Source: JACNIV01 sp965370415 (lineage in GTDB: Bacteria > Cloacimonadota > Cloacimonadia > Cloacimonadales > TCS61). Taken from it: a stretch of DNA of 64,000 bases. The notes under the pieces are model-generated. The model was not told where the DNA came from. It worked only from the letters and a program-made list of their open reading frames with translations, and did not search any database. Of the stretch, positions 61,512 to 64,000 are shown in pieces; position 1 is the stretch's first letter; every line of letters begins with the position of its first letter. The stretch lies in contig CBDUTJ010000002.1 of assembly GCA_965370415.1 (NCBI GenBank), forward strand, positions 56,166 through 120,165, read 5' to 3'. The position numbers and the translations under genes were made by a program.

Positions 61512-64000
61512 AATCATTTTCTTAGTAGAGGTATATTCACCGCTGTTGCCTTCTGATATCATCTTGTAGAAGTAGATACCACTGGCAACAGGTTTGTTAG
61601 AGTTATTGGTACCATCCCAGCTGATAACGTGATTATCGGCTGCAAGAACCTTATCAACCAAGATTCTTACTTTTTCACCTTTAATATTGTAAACTTCCAG
61701 AGTTACATGACCGGGTTCACCCAGAGAGAAGGCAATGTTTGTAACCGGGTTGAACGGATTGGGATAGTTACCTCTCAGAGCTGTAATTATGTTAACAATA
61801 TTACCAGCGCTAACTCCGGTATATGTGAATGGGAATTCTACAATATCAGATTCTCCTTCATCATATACAGCAGAAACACCTGCTACATAATCCTCACCAT
61901 TTACCAGGTCTTCATATTGCCATTCAGTATCTGTTGTAGTTCCAATGGGAGTGGTCATATTATCCAGGTATACATTGTAACCTACAAGATCACGAGAAGA
62001 AGGTGGATCCCAGGTAAGAAGACCCAGATCCGGATCTACCGATACATTGCTGGGAACTTCTAAAGTTATAGCTCCAACGTTCAATGTTACCGGGATCACA
62101 TAATCATCACCGCGAGTAGCAGTGTAATTGGAGTTATTATGGATCAACAGATCGGCTGTGAGTACATCTCCTATAATAAGCTCTGCTGAATCAAAAGTAA
62201 CTTCAACTTCAATTGTTCCACCATTGGCAGCAACTACACCTGAAGCATTATTAGTGATAGAAACCCAAGTTTCCATACTATATGGAATAGATATCCATCC
62301 AAACTGACATAAGCCACCCGGAGTAGTTGCTCCTAATACACCGATGAATGTTGTATTACCTGTAGTTCTATCAGCAACACGAAGCTCGGGTTGGTATGTC
62401 GAATTATTGAATGCAGACAGAAATATCTGATCAGTTATCGAATCCCAAGTCATACCCTGACCATAGTTAGCGTCATATCCGAGAGAACCGACAACAGTTC
62501 CTGCACCGGTTGCTTTATCGATCGAATAGAAATTATCATCAGAAATATCATAACCCCACATATCTCCATTGCCGTCAACACAGATATCTATCATACTACC
62601 TGCATTACCCATTGCACCAATGAGTGTTGTAGCTGCAGTTGCCTGATCGATAGTATATAAGCTTGCTGGACTACAAACATATACCGTACCATCTGTAGGA
62701 TCTGTAGCCATTCCTAAAGCTCCAATGCCAGGAGATGCTGTCCCAATGAGTGTAAATGCTCCTGTTGCTACATCATATTGCCCGAATACATCTTCATTAT
62801 CCAATGATAAGGTATATGTATCTACACCTACCGGGAAATCACCTGCATTGGCAAATGATGTTGTAGATGCTTCAGGACCGATATTAGTTAATACTTCAGG
62901 AACATCGACATCGAATGAAGCGAACCATCCATTGGACGATTCAATACCCCAGGCAATTGAACCTCGACTAAGATCTCTGAGATTGATAGTTGGTGCAGTC
63001 GATCTTTCTACTGCAATACCGTCAGCAGGAGGTCTTCCAGTTGAGAGCGGATTTACTCCCCTTTTGAAATCTCCATTACTTCTTGGTATATTTATAGATC
63101 GTGATCTATTTGTCCTGTCTCTACTAATTTCAGCAGGGAAATCAAAGTTGATATTATATTCAAGATCTCCCGGACCAGCATTGGTGATAGTGAACGTCTG
63201 CACTTCTGTTTCATCAGGTAATAGGTAACTTGTAAGTTCGGTTACATTAACAGCGATTTCTGACCAGAGCAATGAGAAATCGAGAGTATTGGGTCCCGAA
63301 ACTATATTGAATCCCAATTCCTCTTCTGCGATATATAGAGGAGCTTCACAGGATATATCATAAACATTAGGTACAATATCTATGATAGAATAACTTCCAT
63401 CTGCCAGAGTTGTACCACTAAGACCGAGTGCGGCAATTGTTACTACTGCACCTTCAATGGGAGAGCCAGTTCCAAATTCATATACATGGCCTTCCAGGGT
63501 GGCATCAGTAGCAGCAACAACAGCTGTGAATGATACATAAGCATCCGGTACTACACCACCATCACCGGAAGAAACTACGAGAGTGCCGAGATTATCATAA
63601 ACATAATAAGCACACTCATATGCCCATCCACCAGGGGTGAAATAGATTTCTACAAAATCACCATTGGCAACGCTGAAAACAAATGTTTCAGGACCATATC
63701 CAGAAACTACAGTAATATCATCCAGAACTACCGTGCCGTTAACGGCAAGGTCAAGCGTACCACCGTTCCAGCCATCGCCATAATCATCTGTAAGATCGAT
63801 TGTGAAGTCTACAGTGGTGGAAACCACAATATCACCATCGATAATATAGAACTGGTCATTGCCAAAATCGGTAAGCCAGTAGTTTTCACCTTCACCCGGC
63901 CAGGTGATACCAATAGCACTTGCTCCTGCAGGAGCTGGAATTGTTTGAAGTATGTTGAAACTCGAATCTGTTTCATACACAACTCCGCCTGGAAAACTTG
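61500..64000 (-). CDS. Secreted multidomain protein with T9SS sorting domain, 5' end outside window
   Basis: At least 833 residues, open to the right edge of the window; the GTG at 63980 is internal, since the frame continues upstream (SFPGGVVYETDSS). Domains in order: end of a propeller-like part (WPGEGENYWLTDFGNDQFYI), a beta domain (TIDLTDDYGDGWNGGTLDL), and a carboxypeptidase-regulatory-like domain (LEGHVYEFGTGSPIEGAVV). An Ig/BACON-like part, a propeller-like stretch (GAFTLIGTASPG, ATTLIGAMGN, GNTTFIGVLG), a second BACON-like part and an FN3 domain follow. It ends in a sorting domain (NYPNPFNPVTNIAFSL, KKMILLK). Architecture parallels the N-terminal half of the 1853-residue protein. Confidence 0.88.
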   Translation of the reverse strand, partial: SFPGGVVYETDSSFNILQTIPAPAGASAIGITWPGEGENYWLTDFGNDQFYIIDGDIVVSTTVDFTIDLTDDYGDGWNGGTLDLAVNGTVVLDDITVVSGYGPETFVFSVANGDFVEIYFTPGGWAYECAYYVYDNLGTLVVSSGDGGVVPDAYVSFTAVVAATDATLEGHVYEFGTGSPIEGAVVTIAALGLSGTTLADGSYSIIDIVPNVYDISCEAPLYIAEEELGFNIVSGPNTLDFSLLWSEIAVNVTELTSYLLPDETEVQTFTITNAGPGDLEYNINFDFPAEISRDRTNRSRSINIPRSNGDFKRGVNPLSTGRPPADGIAVERSTAPTINLRDLSRGSIAWGIESSNGWFASFDVDVPEVLTNIGPEASTTSFANAGDFPVGVDTYTLSLDNEDVFGQYDVATGAFTLIGTASPGIGALGMATDPTDGTVYVCSPASLYTIDQATAATTLIGAMGNAGSMIDICVDGNGDMWGYDISDDNFYSIDKATGAGTVVGSLGYDANYGQGMTWDSITDQIFLSAFNNSTYQPELRVADRTTGNTTFIGVLGATTPGGLCQFGWISIPYSMETWVSITNNASGVVAANGGTIEVEVTFDSAELIIGDVLTADLLIHNNSNYTATRGDDYVIPVTLNVGAITLEVPSNVSVDPDLGLLTWDPPSSRDLVGYNVYLDNMTTPIGTTTDTEWQYEDLVNGEDYVAGVSAVYDEGESDIVEFPFTYTGVSAGNIVNIITALRGNYPNPFNPVTNIAFSLGEPGHVTLEVYNIKGEKVRILVDKVLAADNHVISWDGTNNSNKPVASGIYFYKMISEGNSGEYTSTKKMILLK
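62071..62268 (-). repeat. Block shared with the giant gene (198 bp)
   Basis: Partner of 56897-57094, near-identical DNA in the same orientation. Confidence 0.85.
63172..63292 (-). repeat. Block shared with the giant gene (121 bp)
   Basis: Partner of 57971-58091, about one mismatch. Confidence 0.85.

Overview
The window is an AT-rich chromosomal segment of a Gram-negative bacterium, most likely an uncultured member of the FCB superphylum. I favour a Cloacimonadota-like organism, but this is inference from gene content, not a database match. Evidence for an outer membrane: a CMP-KDO synthetase (kdsB), several lipoproteins, two PorV/PorQ-type beta-barrel proteins, and at least five surface or secreted proteins. 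Four of those five end in a YPNPFNP-type type IX secretion (T9SS) sorting domain inside the window, and the gingipain-like peptidase ends in a variant of it. The MEP isoprenoid pathway is represented (ispE, dxr). TGA is an ordinary stop codon in many genes here.

Layout. 1-7300: the end of a subtilisin-like protease gene, a decaying pair of beta-helix/PKD surface-protein genes (one cut by an in-frame TGA, the other 5'-truncated), and spacers packed with short palindromes. 7305-10711 (minus): kdsB, an LPP20-like lipoprotein and mnmG. 10841-34737 (plus): a long co-directional run. It starts with proS and an S4-PncC fusion. A gingipain-type peptidase (probable PorU sortase) beside a PorV homologue follows, then an FN3-like lipoprotein and an SLBB/BY-kinase exopolysaccharide pair. 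Next comes ispE-spoVG-prs-rplY-pth (the order known from Firmicutes, minus some genes), then rpsF-ssb-rpsR-DUF2232-rplI, a DciA-like gene, rpe, and ffh-rpsP-khpA-rimM-trmD-SPOUT-rplS. This run ends at a strong bidirectional terminator. 34771-39171 (minus): two PAS histidine kinases, a small helical protein and smpB. 39332-49529 (plus): a WecA/MraY-type transferase, a TPR lipoprotein, a DUF5683-like protein, an FN3 lipoprotein, pcrA, a second PorV/PorQ protein, dxr and comEC. 49530-64000 (minus): four large secreted multidomain proteins with T9SS sorting domains, each followed by its own hairpin terminator.

How it fits together: the PorU/PorV pair would process and anchor proteins carrying the C-terminal sorting domain, and the 50-64 kb cluster supplies such substrates. 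That cluster shows recent recombination: a 508-bp internal duplication, near-identical blocks shared by two different genes, and two cassette-like classes of sorting domain. Its spacers carry five copies of a composite palindromic repeat. Three of its genes share a conserved leader motif about 65-130 nt before the start codon, a candidate common regulatory element. The translation genes carry unusual charged tails (bS16, bL25, SpoVG, bS18). No tRNA, rRNA, CRISPR array, transposase or phage gene was recognised.
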